Shown: piece after piece, positions 7,517 through 15,704 of the stretch
How positions within the stretch are numbered: the first letter of the stretch is position 1
Layout of the letters: each line of letters begins with the position of its first letter
Notes under the pieces: generated by a model
The model's database searches: none
What the model was told of the DNA's origin: nothing
Seen by the model: the letters and a program-made list of their open reading frames with translations, nothing else
Source: an uncultured Eubacteriales bacterium
GTDB taxonomy: Bacteria; Bacillota; Clostridia; Oscillospirales; CAG-382
Direction of reading: 5' to 3'
DNA: 21,036 nt
Assembly (NCBI GenBank): GCA_900546385.1
Contig: URCT01000034.1
Coordinates: 1-21,036, forward strand
Translations under genes and position numbers: made by a program

Positions 7517-8932
7517 ATGCAAAACGAAAATCAAGAAACGCTTTCAAGCGAAAAAATCGGCAAGCTGATGCAAGCCTATGCCCTACCGTGCGTCATTTCT
7601 TTACTGGTCGGCGCGCTCTACAACATCGTTGACCAGCTTTTCATCGCCAATGCCGCCTATCTCGGTTCTTACGGCAATGCCGCCAACACGGTGGTGTTTC
7701 CGCTCACGGTTATTGCGCTTGCCATCTCTGTTATGATCGGCGACGGCGCGTGCGCGTTCGTCAGCATCAGTCTCGGCGAAAACAAGCGTGAAAAGGCCGG
7801 AAAAATCATGGGGAATGCCGCCGTTCTGACCGTCGCGGCGAGTCTTGTCCTGACAGCCGTCTATTTGATCGGTTTTGAGGGGATTTTAACGGTATTCGGC
7901 GGCAGAGTCAACGCCGAGACCTTTGCATATTCCAAAGAATACTTCTTTTGGATCACGCTCGGGATTCCCTTTTATATGTTCGGTCAAGCCATGAATCCGG
8001 TCATCCGTGCAGACGGAAATCCACGCTTTGCCATGCTTTCCACCTTAGCCGGAGCCATGGCGAATATCATCCTCGACCCGGTCTTTATCTTTGCTTTCAA
8101 ATGGGGCATGATGGGTGCGGCCGTCGCGACGGTGCTCGGCCAAATTCTCACCGCCGTTCTTGCACTTTGGTATATCTGTCACACCAAAACGGTGAAAATC
8201 GGCAAAACCGACCTTGTGCCCGATAAAGCCGTGATAAGCCGGACATTAGTGCTTGGCATTTGCAGTTTTCTTTCGCAGATTTCGCTTGTGGCGGCTATGG
8301 CGGCCATCAACAACATGATCCGCGTTTACGGCGCGCGCGACGCGATTTTCGGGCAAGAAAGCTATGCCCAGATTCCCATGGCGGTGGTCGGAATCGTCAT
8401 GAAATTCTTCCAGATCGTCATTTCGGTGGTGGTCGGCATGGCGGCCGGCTGTATTCCGATTGTCGGCTACAACCGCGGCGCAGGATTAAACAGGCGCGTA
8501 AAAGAGCTGTTTACGAAGCTGTTGATTGCTGAAGCGCTTGTGGGACTTGTCGCGCTTGTCATCGCGGAGGTCTTTCCGCACACGCTCATCAGCCTGTTCG
8601 GTGCAAAAAACGAAAGCGTGTATTATACGGACTTTGCGCTCAAGGCGTTCCGCATCTATCTCTGCATGATGATTCCGGCGTGCGTCAACAAAGCGACCTT
8701 CATTTTTTTGCAGGCCATGGGCAAAGCCGCCGCCTCCACCCTTCTTTCCATGGTGCGCGAAATTGTGTTCGGCGTGGGCTTTGCGCTTCTGCTGCCGCTC
8801 TTTTTCGGACTTGACGGCGTGCTGTATTCCATGCCGGTTTCGGATATTCTGACCGCCGTTCTTTCGGTTGTGATCATCATCCGCACCTTCCGTTCTCTCA
8901 AAACAGAAAATCCGGCCGGAATTCCCGGATAG
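7517..8932 (+). CDS. MATE-family multidrug/toxin efflux transporter (MepA-like)
   Basis: The 471 residues form about twelve hydrophobic helices in two MatE halves. The N-terminus has the family signature IGKLMQAYALPCVISLLVGALYNIVDQLFIA; ALYNIVDQ is typical of the MepA/DinF-like branch. These are cytoplasmic-membrane antiporters that export cationic drugs or metabolites with sodium or proton exchange; the substrate is not predictable. ATG at 7517 follows GGAGG by 7 bases. The gene has its own promoter, separated from the upstream operon by a terminator and followed by an independent promoter, so it appears monocistronic. Its leader is unusually arranged: a strong terminator lies between the predicted transcription start and the ribosome binding site, suggesting conditional read-through. 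Confidence 0.93.
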   Translation: MQNENQETLSSEKIGKLMQAYALPCVISLLVGALYNIVDQLFIANAAYLGSYGNAANTVVFPLTVIALAISVMIGDGACAFVSISLGENKREKAGKIMGNAAVLTVAASLVLTAVYLIGFEGILTVFGGRVNAETFAYSKEYFFWITLGIPFYMFGQAMNPVIRADGNPRFAMLSTLAGAMANIILDPVFIFAFKWGMMGAAVATVLGQILTAVLALWYICHTKTVKIGKTDLVPDKAVISRTLVLGICSFLSQISLVAAMAAINNMIRVYGARDAIFGQESYAQIPMAVVGIVMKFFQIVISVVVGMAAGCIPIVGYNRGAGLNRRVKELFTKLLIAEALVGLVALVIAEVFPHTLISLFGAKNESVYYTDFALKAFRIYLCMMIPACVNKATFIFLQAMGKAAASTLLSMVREIVFGVGFALLLPLFFGLDGVLYSMPVSDILTAVLSVVIIIRTFRSLKTENPAGIPG

Positions 8933-8946
8933 TTTCGCGTTTTTGC

Positions 8947-8975
8947 TTGACTTTTTCGGCGCAAACGTGTATACT
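8947..8975 (+). promoter_or_regulatory. Promoter of the glycosidase-like gene
   Basis: -35 TTGACT (8947-8952), 17-bp spacer, -10 TATACT (8970-8975), one of the best matches in the window. Transcription starts near 8982, giving a leader of about 35 bases before ATG 9017. Confidence 0.75.
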
Positions 8976-9016
8976 GAACACAGACTGCAAATCGCACACA
9001 TAAAGGAGACTGCCTC

Positions 9017-10891
9017 ATGTACCGTACCGCCGTTCCCGTCATGCTGACAAGCAAGCATTTTGACCCGGAAAAGATCCTTAACGATTTGAAGCTTGTCGGT
9101 TCCGACCGTGTTTTTCTCGCCCTGCCGCCGTTAAACACCGATACATGCCGCCAAAAAGCGGTTTTCGAAAAGCTTGCCGAAGCCATCCCGTTTTTCAAAA
9201 AGCGCGGCATTGAGACCGGCGTGTGGTTTTGGGCGTTTATGGTGGAGGGTGAGAACCATTTCACGCCCATCACCGGCTTCGGCGGCAAACAAAGTTCCAC
9301 CGAAAAATGTCCGCTTGATCCGGCCTTTCTCGAATACGCCGCCGACACCGTGCGCACCATTGCCGCCATGCATCCGGACATCATTTTATACGACGACGAT
9401 TTCCGTTTCGGCTTTCTCGACAGCGGAAACGGCTGCCAATGCCGCTTTCACCGCGCAGAAATGAAAAAACGCCTTGGCGGAAAAGAATTGCCGGAAGGCG
9501 ATTTGTTTGAGCTGCTGTTTTCCGGAAAGCCGAACGAGTACCGTGCAGCCTATTTGGATGCGGCCGGAGAAAGCATGAAGGATTTCTGCCGCAAAATGCG
9601 CGAAGCACTTGATTCGGTCGATCCGACCATCCGCTTCGGTGCGTGCTCATGTATGTCGGTGTGGGATATGGACGGCGTGGATTCCTTCACGCTTGCCGAA
9701 CTTCTTGCCGGAAACACAAAGCCGCTCGTGCGGCTTATCGGTGCGCCGTATTGGGCGGAAAACCGCTTTTTGGGCAATCGGTTAGAGGACGTCATCGAGC
9801 TTGAACGCATGGAGCAAAGCTGGCATGAGGGCGACGACATCGAGGTCTTTTCGGAAGGCGACAGCTATCCGCGGCCGCGTTACCGCGTTCCGGCCTCCTA
9901 TTTGGAAATATTCGATACCGCGCTGCGTGCCGACGGTTCGTTTGACGGCATTTTGAAATATATGCTCGACTACACGTCCTCCGAAGACTATGAGCGCGGC
10001 TACATGGACAAACACATGGACAGCTCGATGTTCACCGGAAAGATCGATGAGCTGTTCCAAGGAAAAACGCTTGCCGGTGTGCGTGTATATCAGTCACTCC
10101 ACCGCTTGCGCGATGCCGATTTCACCGGCATGAATATCACCTCTTCGCAGATCCACGATATGATTTTCCCGCTCGGTGCGCGTGCGCTGGCGCAGAATTC
10201 CATCCCGACTGTCTATCACGGCACCGGCTGTGCCGGTATTGCGTTCGGCGAAAATGCGCGTCATTTGCCGGAAAGTGCCTTTTCCAAGCCGCTTATTCTC
10301 GACATTGCCGCCGCACGGATCTTGCTTGCGCAGGGCAAAAACATCGGCATTACCGAAATCGGCGACATCGATACGCCTTATACCGAGGTCTTTCCGGCGT
10401 TTTCCGATGAACACGTCGCGCTGTATGCCTCTTCGCCCTTTGCCTATCATGTAAAGACCGCCGAAGGCGCGGCCGTGCGCAGCTTCTTTATCGCAGGCGG
10501 CCAAACCTATCCGGCCTGCATCACGTATACCTCCCCAACCGGCGAGCAGTACATTGTCTACACCTTTGACGCCCGTCTTGCGCCGGAGGCCGTGACGCGC
10601 AACTACTGTCTGCCGCGCCAAATCGCCGGACTTTTACGGGAATTTGGCAGTTCGCTGCCGCTCGAATGCCACGGTCATCCGGATTTATATGTTTTATGCA
10701 AATCCGATGAAAAGCAAACCGTCATCGGATTTTGGAACTGCCATGCAGACTATGCGTCCGGCATTCGCATCAAAACCGCACAGCCGTACAAAAAAGCCAA
10801 CTTCATCGGCTGTTCCGGCCGCTTGGACAAGGACGTGCTTCTCGTAGACCGTATCGGTGCCTACGAATACGGATTTGTCTTGTTGAAATAA
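9017..10891 (+). CDS. Uncharacterised glycoside-hydrolase-like TIM-barrel protein
   Basis: I do not recognise an assigned family with certainty. The 624 residues have no signal peptide and no membrane segment, so the protein is cytoplasmic. The N-terminal ~330 residues read like a (beta/alpha)8 barrel: GIETGVWFWAFM, then DIILYDDDFRFG with D126-D127-D128, followed by a C-x-C pair (C140, C142) and later EVFSEGDSYPRPRYR. A DDD-F/L-R motif followed by cysteines is seen in uncharacterised barrel proteins annotated as GH42-like. Residues ~340-500 resemble a glutaminase-like beta-galactosidase trimerisation region; the last ~110 residues resemble a beta-sandwich. ATG 9017 follows GGAG (9005-9008). 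Convergent with an enolase-superfamily gene and possibly in the same sugar or sugar-acid pathway. Function assignment is an inference. Confidence 0.7.
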   Translation: MYRTAVPVMLTSKHFDPEKILNDLKLVGSDRVFLALPPLNTDTCRQKAVFEKLAEAIPFFKKRGIETGVWFWAFMVEGENHFTPITGFGGKQSSTEKCPLDPAFLEYAADTVRTIAAMHPDIILYDDDFRFGFLDSGNGCQCRFHRAEMKKRLGGKELPEGDLFELLFSGKPNEYRAAYLDAAGESMKDFCRKMREALDSVDPTIRFGACSCMSVWDMDGVDSFTLAELLAGNTKPLVRLIGAPYWAENRFLGNRLEDVIELERMEQSWHEGDDIEVFSEGDSYPRPRYRVPASYLEIFDTALRADGSFDGILKYMLDYTSSEDYERGYMDKHMDSSMFTGKIDELFQGKTLAGVRVYQSLHRLRDADFTGMNITSSQIHDMIFPLGARALAQNSIPTVYHGTGCAGIAFGENARHLPESAFSKPLILDIAAARILLAQGKNIGITEIGDIDTPYTEVFPAFSDEHVALYASSPFAYHVKTAEGAAVRSFFIAGGQTYPACITYTSPTGEQYIVYTFDARLAPEAVTRNYCLPRQIAGLLREFGSSLPLECHGHPDLYVLCKSDEKQTVIGFWNCHADYASGIRIKTAQPYKKANFIGCSGRLDKDVLLVDRIGAYEYGFVLLK

Positions 10892-10905
10892 CCGCATAAA
10901 AACAT

Positions 10906-10945
10906 AACGGGAGCAGTCACGCTTTGTACCTGCTCCCGTTTTCTG
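10906..10945. terminator. Bidirectional terminator between convergent genes
   Basis: AACGGGAGCAG (10906-10916) pairs perfectly with CTGCTCCCGTT (10930-10940) over a 13-base loop. T-rich tracts follow on the plus strand (TTTTCT) and on the minus strand (TGTTTTTATG). It sits between the convergent ends at 10891 and 10953 and can serve both genes. Confidence 0.85.
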
Positions 10946-10952
10946 CAACTGT

Positions 10953-12296
10953 TTATGACCAAATCCGGTCGTTGGAAAACTCGGTGTTCCATTCATCCGT
11001 CGGCTCAAAGAAGCCGGGGATCTTCGGATTGATATGCTCTTTTAGTAGCTCTTCGTTCAAGTCGTCAAACCCGAGTCCGGGCTTTTCCGGCACACGGATA
11101 AAGCCGTCGCGGATAAACGGCTTGTCAATGCCGGTCACCATATCCTGCCACCACGGCACATCCACCGAATGGTATTCGAGCGCAAGCACATTGTGCATAG
11201 CCGCCGCCGTATGCACCGCCGCAAGGCAGGCCACCGGGCTTTCCGCCATGTGTACGGCAACCGCCACGCCGTTTTCGTCGGCAATATCGGCGATTTTCTT
11301 AAGCTCCAACGCGCCGCCGCAGGTGAGAATATCCGGATGGATCACCGACACGCCGCCGGCTTTGATGAGCGTTTCGAAGCCCTCTTTTAAGTAAATGTCT
11401 TCGCCGGTGCAGACCGGAATGCAGGTGGAATTTTTCAAGCGCACGTATTGGTCGGTATACATCCACGGAACCATATCCTCGATCCAGGCAAGGTTGTATT
11501 TTTCCATGCGTCTTGCAAAGCGAATGCAGTCTTCCACGCAGATATGGCCGAAATGGTCAATCGCAAGCGGCACGTCATAGCCGATGACCTCGCGCACCTC
11601 GCGCACATAATTTTCCAAATAGTCAAGTCCCTTTTCGGTCAGATGAATGCCGGTGAAGGGATGCGCGGTGGTAACGATCTGATAGCTTTTGGTGTGCTTG
11701 ACCATATCGGCTGTCACCGAACCGCCCTGCACATTGAGAATATGCGGCGCATAGGTTTTCATATCGTCGATAAAGCCGAGCGGCGCATTTAACGTTCCCG
11801 GTTCGTCTAATAAAAGACCGATGCCGAGATCCATTTTTAGGAAGGTAAAGCCCATGTCCATCCGCTTTTTTAAGGCGTGTCCCATGTCGGTCCCGGTGTG
11901 CTTGCCATCCACATCCGTGTCGCAATACACCCGAATCTCATCGCGGAACTTGCCGCCAAGCATTTGGTAAAGCGGCACGCCATAGGCTTTTCCGGCTAAA
12001 TCCCATAACGCAATTTCAATGCCCGACACGCCGCCGCCCTGCCGCGACGGGCCGCCGAACTGCTTGAGCTTGCGGAAAATCTTATCGACATTGCACGGAT
12101 TTTCGCCCAAAATGCGGCTTTTTAACAACAGCGCATAGGTCTTGCTGGAGGCGTCTCTCACCTCGCCGTAGCCGCAGATGCCTTGGTTGGTCATAATTTT
12201 TAAGATGGTACAGCGTTTGGGAGCACCGTCGATATCCACAAAACGCATATCCGTAATTTTCAAGTCGCTGGGGTTTGAGAAAGCTGAAAAGCTCAT
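10953..12296 (-). CDS. Mandelate racemase/muconate-lactonizing-enzyme family protein (sugar-acid dehydratase-like)
   Basis: An enolase-superfamily member. The N-terminal capping domain is followed by a barrel whose three metal ligands have the canonical 26-residue spacing: D247 (AIDHFGH), E273 (WIEDMVPW) and E299 (CTGEDIY). K154-M-D156 stands where mandelate racemase has K-x-K, and H349 (AVHMAESP) is a candidate base. H248 directly follows the first metal ligand. These enzymes abstract the alpha-proton of a carboxylate; most relatives dehydrate aldonic acids, but the substrate is unknown. Two ATGs compete: the one at 12305 touches its own AAAGG with no spacing, while ATG at 12296 lies 8 bases after AAAGGA and is preferred, giving 447 residues. 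Monocistronic, convergent with the glycosidase-like gene. Confidence 0.88.
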   Translation of the reverse strand: MSFSAFSNPSDLKITDMRFVDIDGAPKRCTILKIMTNQGICGYGEVRDASSKTYALLLKSRILGENPCNVDKIFRKLKQFGGPSRQGGGVSGIEIALWDLAGKAYGVPLYQMLGGKFRDEIRVYCDTDVDGKHTGTDMGHALKKRMDMGFTFLKMDLGIGLLLDEPGTLNAPLGFIDDMKTYAPHILNVQGGSVTADMVKHTKSYQIVTTAHPFTGIHLTEKGLDYLENYVREVREVIGYDVPLAIDHFGHICVEDCIRFARRMEKYNLAWIEDMVPWMYTDQYVRLKNSTCIPVCTGEDIYLKEGFETLIKAGGVSVIHPDILTCGGALELKKIADIADENGVAVAVHMAESPVACLAAVHTAAAMHNVLALEYHSVDVPWWQDMVTGIDKPFIRDGFIRVPEKPGLGFDDLNEELLKEHINPKIPGFFEPTDEWNTEFSNDRIWS

Positions 12297-12334
12297 CGTT
12301 GCCATCCTTTCGTGTTCCGGTTTGTTCGGCTATT

Positions 12335-12363
12335 ATTATAAAGCATCCGCGGCACTTGTTCTA
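12335..12363 (-). promoter_or_regulatory. Promoter of the enolase-superfamily gene
   Basis: On the minus strand a perfect -10 TATAAT lies at 12335-12340, with a transcription start near 12328 and a leader of about 30 bases. At 17-bp spacing the -35 is poor (TAGAAC), which would fit a promoter that needs an activator; a better TTGTAG is 20 bp away. Confidence 0.5.
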
Positions 12364-12395
12364 CAACTTTTTCACCGGCTTTTTCAACTTTTTCA
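12364..12395. repeat. Direct repeats upstream of the enolase-superfamily promoter, candidate operator
   Basis: CAACTTTTTCA occurs exactly at 12364-12374 and 12385-12395, start-to-start 21 bp (two helical turns). A third CTTTTTCA lies between them at 12379-12386. The repeats sit immediately upstream of the weak -35 of the minus-strand promoter, where an activator would bind. Confidence 0.4.
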
Positions 12396-12434
12396 TTTTT
12401 TCTTGAAATTTAACGGAAATTTTCTTGTCGTATC

Positions 12435-12463
12435 TTGCAAAATCCGGTCGAATCATGTATAAT
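12435..12463 (+). promoter_or_regulatory. Promoter of the GHL10-amidase / nth unit
   Basis: -35 TTGCAA (12435-12440), 17-bp spacer, perfect -10 TATAAT (12458-12463). Transcription starts near 12470, leaving a leader of about 110 bases before the TTG start at 12579. I see no recognised riboswitch in that leader. Confidence 0.75.
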
Positions 12464-12578
12464 AAGATTGTATATTTTTTGTATGTAGCCTTTCAAAATA
12501 AATCCGCCGTTTTCGGCATATAGTGAACCGAAGACCCGTTTGACCGAAGATGCAAACCTTTTAAGGAGGAACCGAAAA

Positions 12579-15500
12579 TTGAACGAACGTAAAAATCTTC
12601 CCGATACATATACAACCGAACCGGAAGTGCCGCAAACCGAGCCGTTACGCAAAGCGGTTCAGAACGCCCGTCGCCGCCGCCGCAAAAAGAGAAATACGCT
12701 TCTTGCGTCGTTTTTGACGGTCATAGCCTTTGCCGCCATCGGCTTTTTTGCCTTTTTTGAGCTTGGTAAGCACACCGCCGTCACGCCGAAAGCGGAAGAA
12801 AGCGAAACGCCGCAGACGGATGCCGAAACGCCGGTTTCCGGAAACGCGGAAAGCACCGTTCAGAACGAAGAAATGCGCGGCGTTTGGATTGCCTCCACCA
12901 TTAACATCAACTATCCGTCCGAGCCGGGTCTTTCGATGGCACAGCTCAAAGCGGAGCTTGACGATATCGTCAAAAACACCTCCGAAGCCGGCTTAAACGC
13001 CATCTTTTTCCAGGTGCGCCCGACCTCGGATGCCCTCTACCCTTCCAAAATTTTCCCGTATTCCAAATACCTAAGCGGCACGCAAGGGCAGGCACCCGAC
13101 GGAAATTTCGACAGTCTTGCCTATCTTCTCGAAAAAGCCAGAGCCGCCGGGATCGCCGTTCACGCCTGGGTCAACCCGTACCGCGTGACCATGTATGCCT
13201 CCGATGAAGCGACGCTCTGCGACACCAATCCCGCAAAGCTCCATCCCGAATACACCGTGAAATATGCCGACGGAAAGACCTATTATAACCCGGCTCTGCC
13301 CGAAGTCCGCACGCTTGTGGTGGACGGCGTGCGCGAGCTTGCCGAAAACTATCCGACGCTTGCCGGCATTCACTTTGATGATTATTTTTACCCGTATCCC
13401 AAAAACGGCGAAGACTTTGACGACGCGGCGGCTTATGCCGTCTACGGCGGCGGCATGGACAAAGCCGCTTGGCGCCGTGAAAACGTCAATATGCTCATCA
13501 AAGCCTCCTATGATGCCGTCAAAGCCATGAACCCGAATATCAAATTTGGCGTTTCGCCCTTCGGCATTTGGGCAAACGACGGCTCGGACACGCCCGAAAA
13601 AGGCAGCACCAGCTCGGGGCTCGAAGCCTATTCGTCGCTCTATTGCGACGCGCTTGCCTGGGCAAAGGGCGGCTATGTCGACTACCTCATTCCGCAGCTA
13701 TACTGGAGCTTTGCCACCAAAGCCGCTCCGTTCGACAACATGGCGCGCTGGTGGAATGCCGCGCTTGACGGAACGGGTGTGACCTATTATATCGGTCATG
13801 CCGCCTACAAAGCACCCGATTATGCGGAAAACGAGATCGGCATCCAGGTCGAATTTGCACGCAATCTGCTTTGCTACCGCGGCAGCGTGTTCTATGGCTA
13901 TGAGGACATCAAGAACAACACCTGCGGCTTGAAGGAAAAGCTTGCGGCACTGTATGCAAAGCCGGTCGTCTACACCGAAAATCCATCCGAAAGCGCAGCC
14001 GTTTATCAGCCATACAACAACGCCAATTCCACATCTCCCACCGTTACGCTTGTCGGCAGCAGTGATACGCGCTATCCGCTAACCGTCAACGGCGAAAAGG
14101 TTTCCCGCACCAAGAGCGGTTTGTTCTCCTACTACGGAACCGTCACAAGCGGCATCAATGTCTTTACGCTTGTGCAAAACGGTGTCAGCACAACACACAA
14201 TATCACCTATAAAGCCACACGCAACGCCTCGTCGTCTATCCAATCCTTCTCCAAAATGGAGGTTGTTGACGTTTCTCCGGCATACGAAACCTGGCTTTCT
14301 ATCGGCGATACACTGAAAATCAGCTGTGCCGCTCCGGCGGGGAGCAAGGTCATCGCAACCGTCGGCGGCATGTCGGTTGAGCTTACCACCAAAACCGGTG
14401 CTTCCTCGGTCAAATACACCAAGGCCATCTATACCGGCGAGCTGACGCCGAGCGCCTTTGCCGCAGACGGCCAAACGGTCTCCCTTGGCACAGTGATGGT
14501 AACCGCCACGCTCGGCAAGGAAACCGCCTCCAAATCCGGCGGCGTCATCAAGCAAATGGGCGCAAACGCGTTAATTTATGCGGAAGTGACCAACAACTAT
14601 TCGTATTTGAAGATCGCGCCGAATTCCTCCTTCTACGACGATTATACGCCGGCTTCTGTGGGACTTCGCGACTATGTCAAAGGCCTTACGGACGGCTATT
14701 ATAAGCTTGCGTTCGGCGGCTATGTAGCAAAAGAGAACGTGAAGCTTGTCGAAGGCGTGGAGTTAAACCGCGGAAAAGTCTTGTCGGTTCACGCAAAGGT
14801 CAACGGAACGGATACCATCAACAACAAAAACAATTTCACCGATGTTACCTTTGCCTGCTTGGAAAACGTTCCGGTCAACGCCGTGGCTTCCGCCGGGAAA
14901 ATCACCGTCACGTTTTACAATTCCGATCCGACCATTCTTCCGGCTCCCGTCATCGAAGCAAATCCCCTTATCAGCATGATCACCGCTGCGGCCGTCGATG
15001 ACACAACGCTCGTGTATACCATCTACTTAAAAGACGAGTTAAACGCCTACGGCTACAACGTTATTTACGAAAACGGCAACATCATCGTGCGCATGAACAA
15101 TCCGCAAAAGCTGTCGGGCGACCCATCCCGTCCGCTGGCCGGCAAGACCATCGTCATCGATCCCGGCCACGGCGGAAACGATTCCGGCGCACTCGGCTGC
15201 GGAAAGACCAACGAAGCCATGTTAAACTTGGATATATCGCTTCACCTGCGCGACAAGTTGACCGCTTTGGGCGCAACCGTCCTCATGACGCGCTCGGACA
15301 ACACGACCGTTTCTCTCGAAGAACGCATGGCGTTTTTGAATGAAGCAAATCCCGATCTTGCCGTCGCCATCCATCAAAATTCGATTGCGTCCAGTGCCAA
15401 CGCGCAAAAGGTGCGCGGCTATTTGGGTTTATATTCCACCGAAGCCGGAAAACTGCTTGCCAAAAACGTTTCCAAAACGGTTTCTGCGGAATTGAACCGC

Positions 15501-15704
15501 TACGAACGCCCGTATGCCTACCAAAAACTTGCCGTGGCGCGCAACCACCGTTTCCCGTCCACGCTGTGCGAAATGTGCTTCATTTCCAACGTCGAAGAAT
15601 ATGAATGGTCCATCACGCCCGGCAACACCGAACGCAGTGCCGCCGCCGTCGCAAACGGCATTCTCGCCTATTATGCGGCACAGGAGGCTTACCTTGCGTA
15701 TTAA
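12579..15704 (+). CDS. Membrane-anchored cell-wall hydrolase: GHL10 (DUF187) domain fused to N-acetylmuramoyl-L-alanine amidase
   Basis: TTG start at 12579, set by AAGGAGGA (12563-12570); the frame extends further upstream without a ribosome binding site. 1041 residues. A basic cytoplasmic tail (RRRRRKKR, 31-38) precedes one membrane helix (about 40-61), so the rest is outside the cell. From M99 to about 455 is a GHL10/DUF187 barrel (MRGVWIAST, AWVNPYR, GIHFDDYFYPY with D267/D268). Residues ~460-840 hold Ig-like and stalk-like beta domains. The C-terminus from ~855 is Amidase_3: DPGHGG (H864), E879, IHQNS (H932), and catalytic E998 in CEMCFISN; all zinc ligands are present. It removes stem peptides from muramic acid and probably cuts the glycan. 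Overlaps nth by 11 bases. Confidence 0.92.
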   Translation: MNERKNLPDTYTTEPEVPQTEPLRKAVQNARRRRRKKRNTLLASFLTVIAFAAIGFFAFFELGKHTAVTPKAEESETPQTDAETPVSGNAESTVQNEEMRGVWIASTININYPSEPGLSMAQLKAELDDIVKNTSEAGLNAIFFQVRPTSDALYPSKIFPYSKYLSGTQGQAPDGNFDSLAYLLEKARAAGIAVHAWVNPYRVTMYASDEATLCDTNPAKLHPEYTVKYADGKTYYNPALPEVRTLVVDGVRELAENYPTLAGIHFDDYFYPYPKNGEDFDDAAAYAVYGGGMDKAAWRRENVNMLIKASYDAVKAMNPNIKFGVSPFGIWANDGSDTPEKGSTSSGLEAYSSLYCDALAWAKGGYVDYLIPQLYWSFATKAAPFDNMARWWNAALDGTGVTYYIGHAAYKAPDYAENEIGIQVEFARNLLCYRGSVFYGYEDIKNNTCGLKEKLAALYAKPVVYTENPSESAAVYQPYNNANSTSPTVTLVGSSDTRYPLTVNGEKVSRTKSGLFSYYGTVTSGINVFTLVQNGVSTTHNITYKATRNASSSIQSFSKMEVVDVSPAYETWLSIGDTLKISCAAPAGSKVIATVGGMSVELTTKTGASSVKYTKAIYTGELTPSAFAADGQTVSLGTVMVTATLGKETASKSGGVIKQMGANALIYAEVTNNYSYLKIAPNSSFYDDYTPASVGLRDYVKGLTDGYYKLAFGGYVAKENVKLVEGVELNRGKVLSVHAKVNGTDTINNKNNFTDVTFACLENVPVNAVASAGKITVTFYNSDPTILPAPVIEANPLISMITAAAVDDTTLVYTIYLKDELNAYGYNVIYENGNIIVRMNNPQKLSGDPSRPLAGKTIVIDPGHGGNDSGALGCGKTNEAMLNLDISLHLRDKLTALGATVLMTRSDNTTVSLEERMAFLNEANPDLAVAIHQNSIASSANAQKVRGYLGLYSTEAGKLLAKNVSKTVSAELNRYERPYAYQKLAVARNHRFPSTLCEMCFISNVEEYEWSITPGNTERSAAAVANGILAYYAAQEAYLAY

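Noticed and set aside
12470..12578. Possible riboswitch in the 110-base leader of the GHL10-amidase gene, such as a c-di-AMP type
   Set aside because: I see only a tiny GCCGTTTTCGGC hairpin and no conserved riboswitch core.
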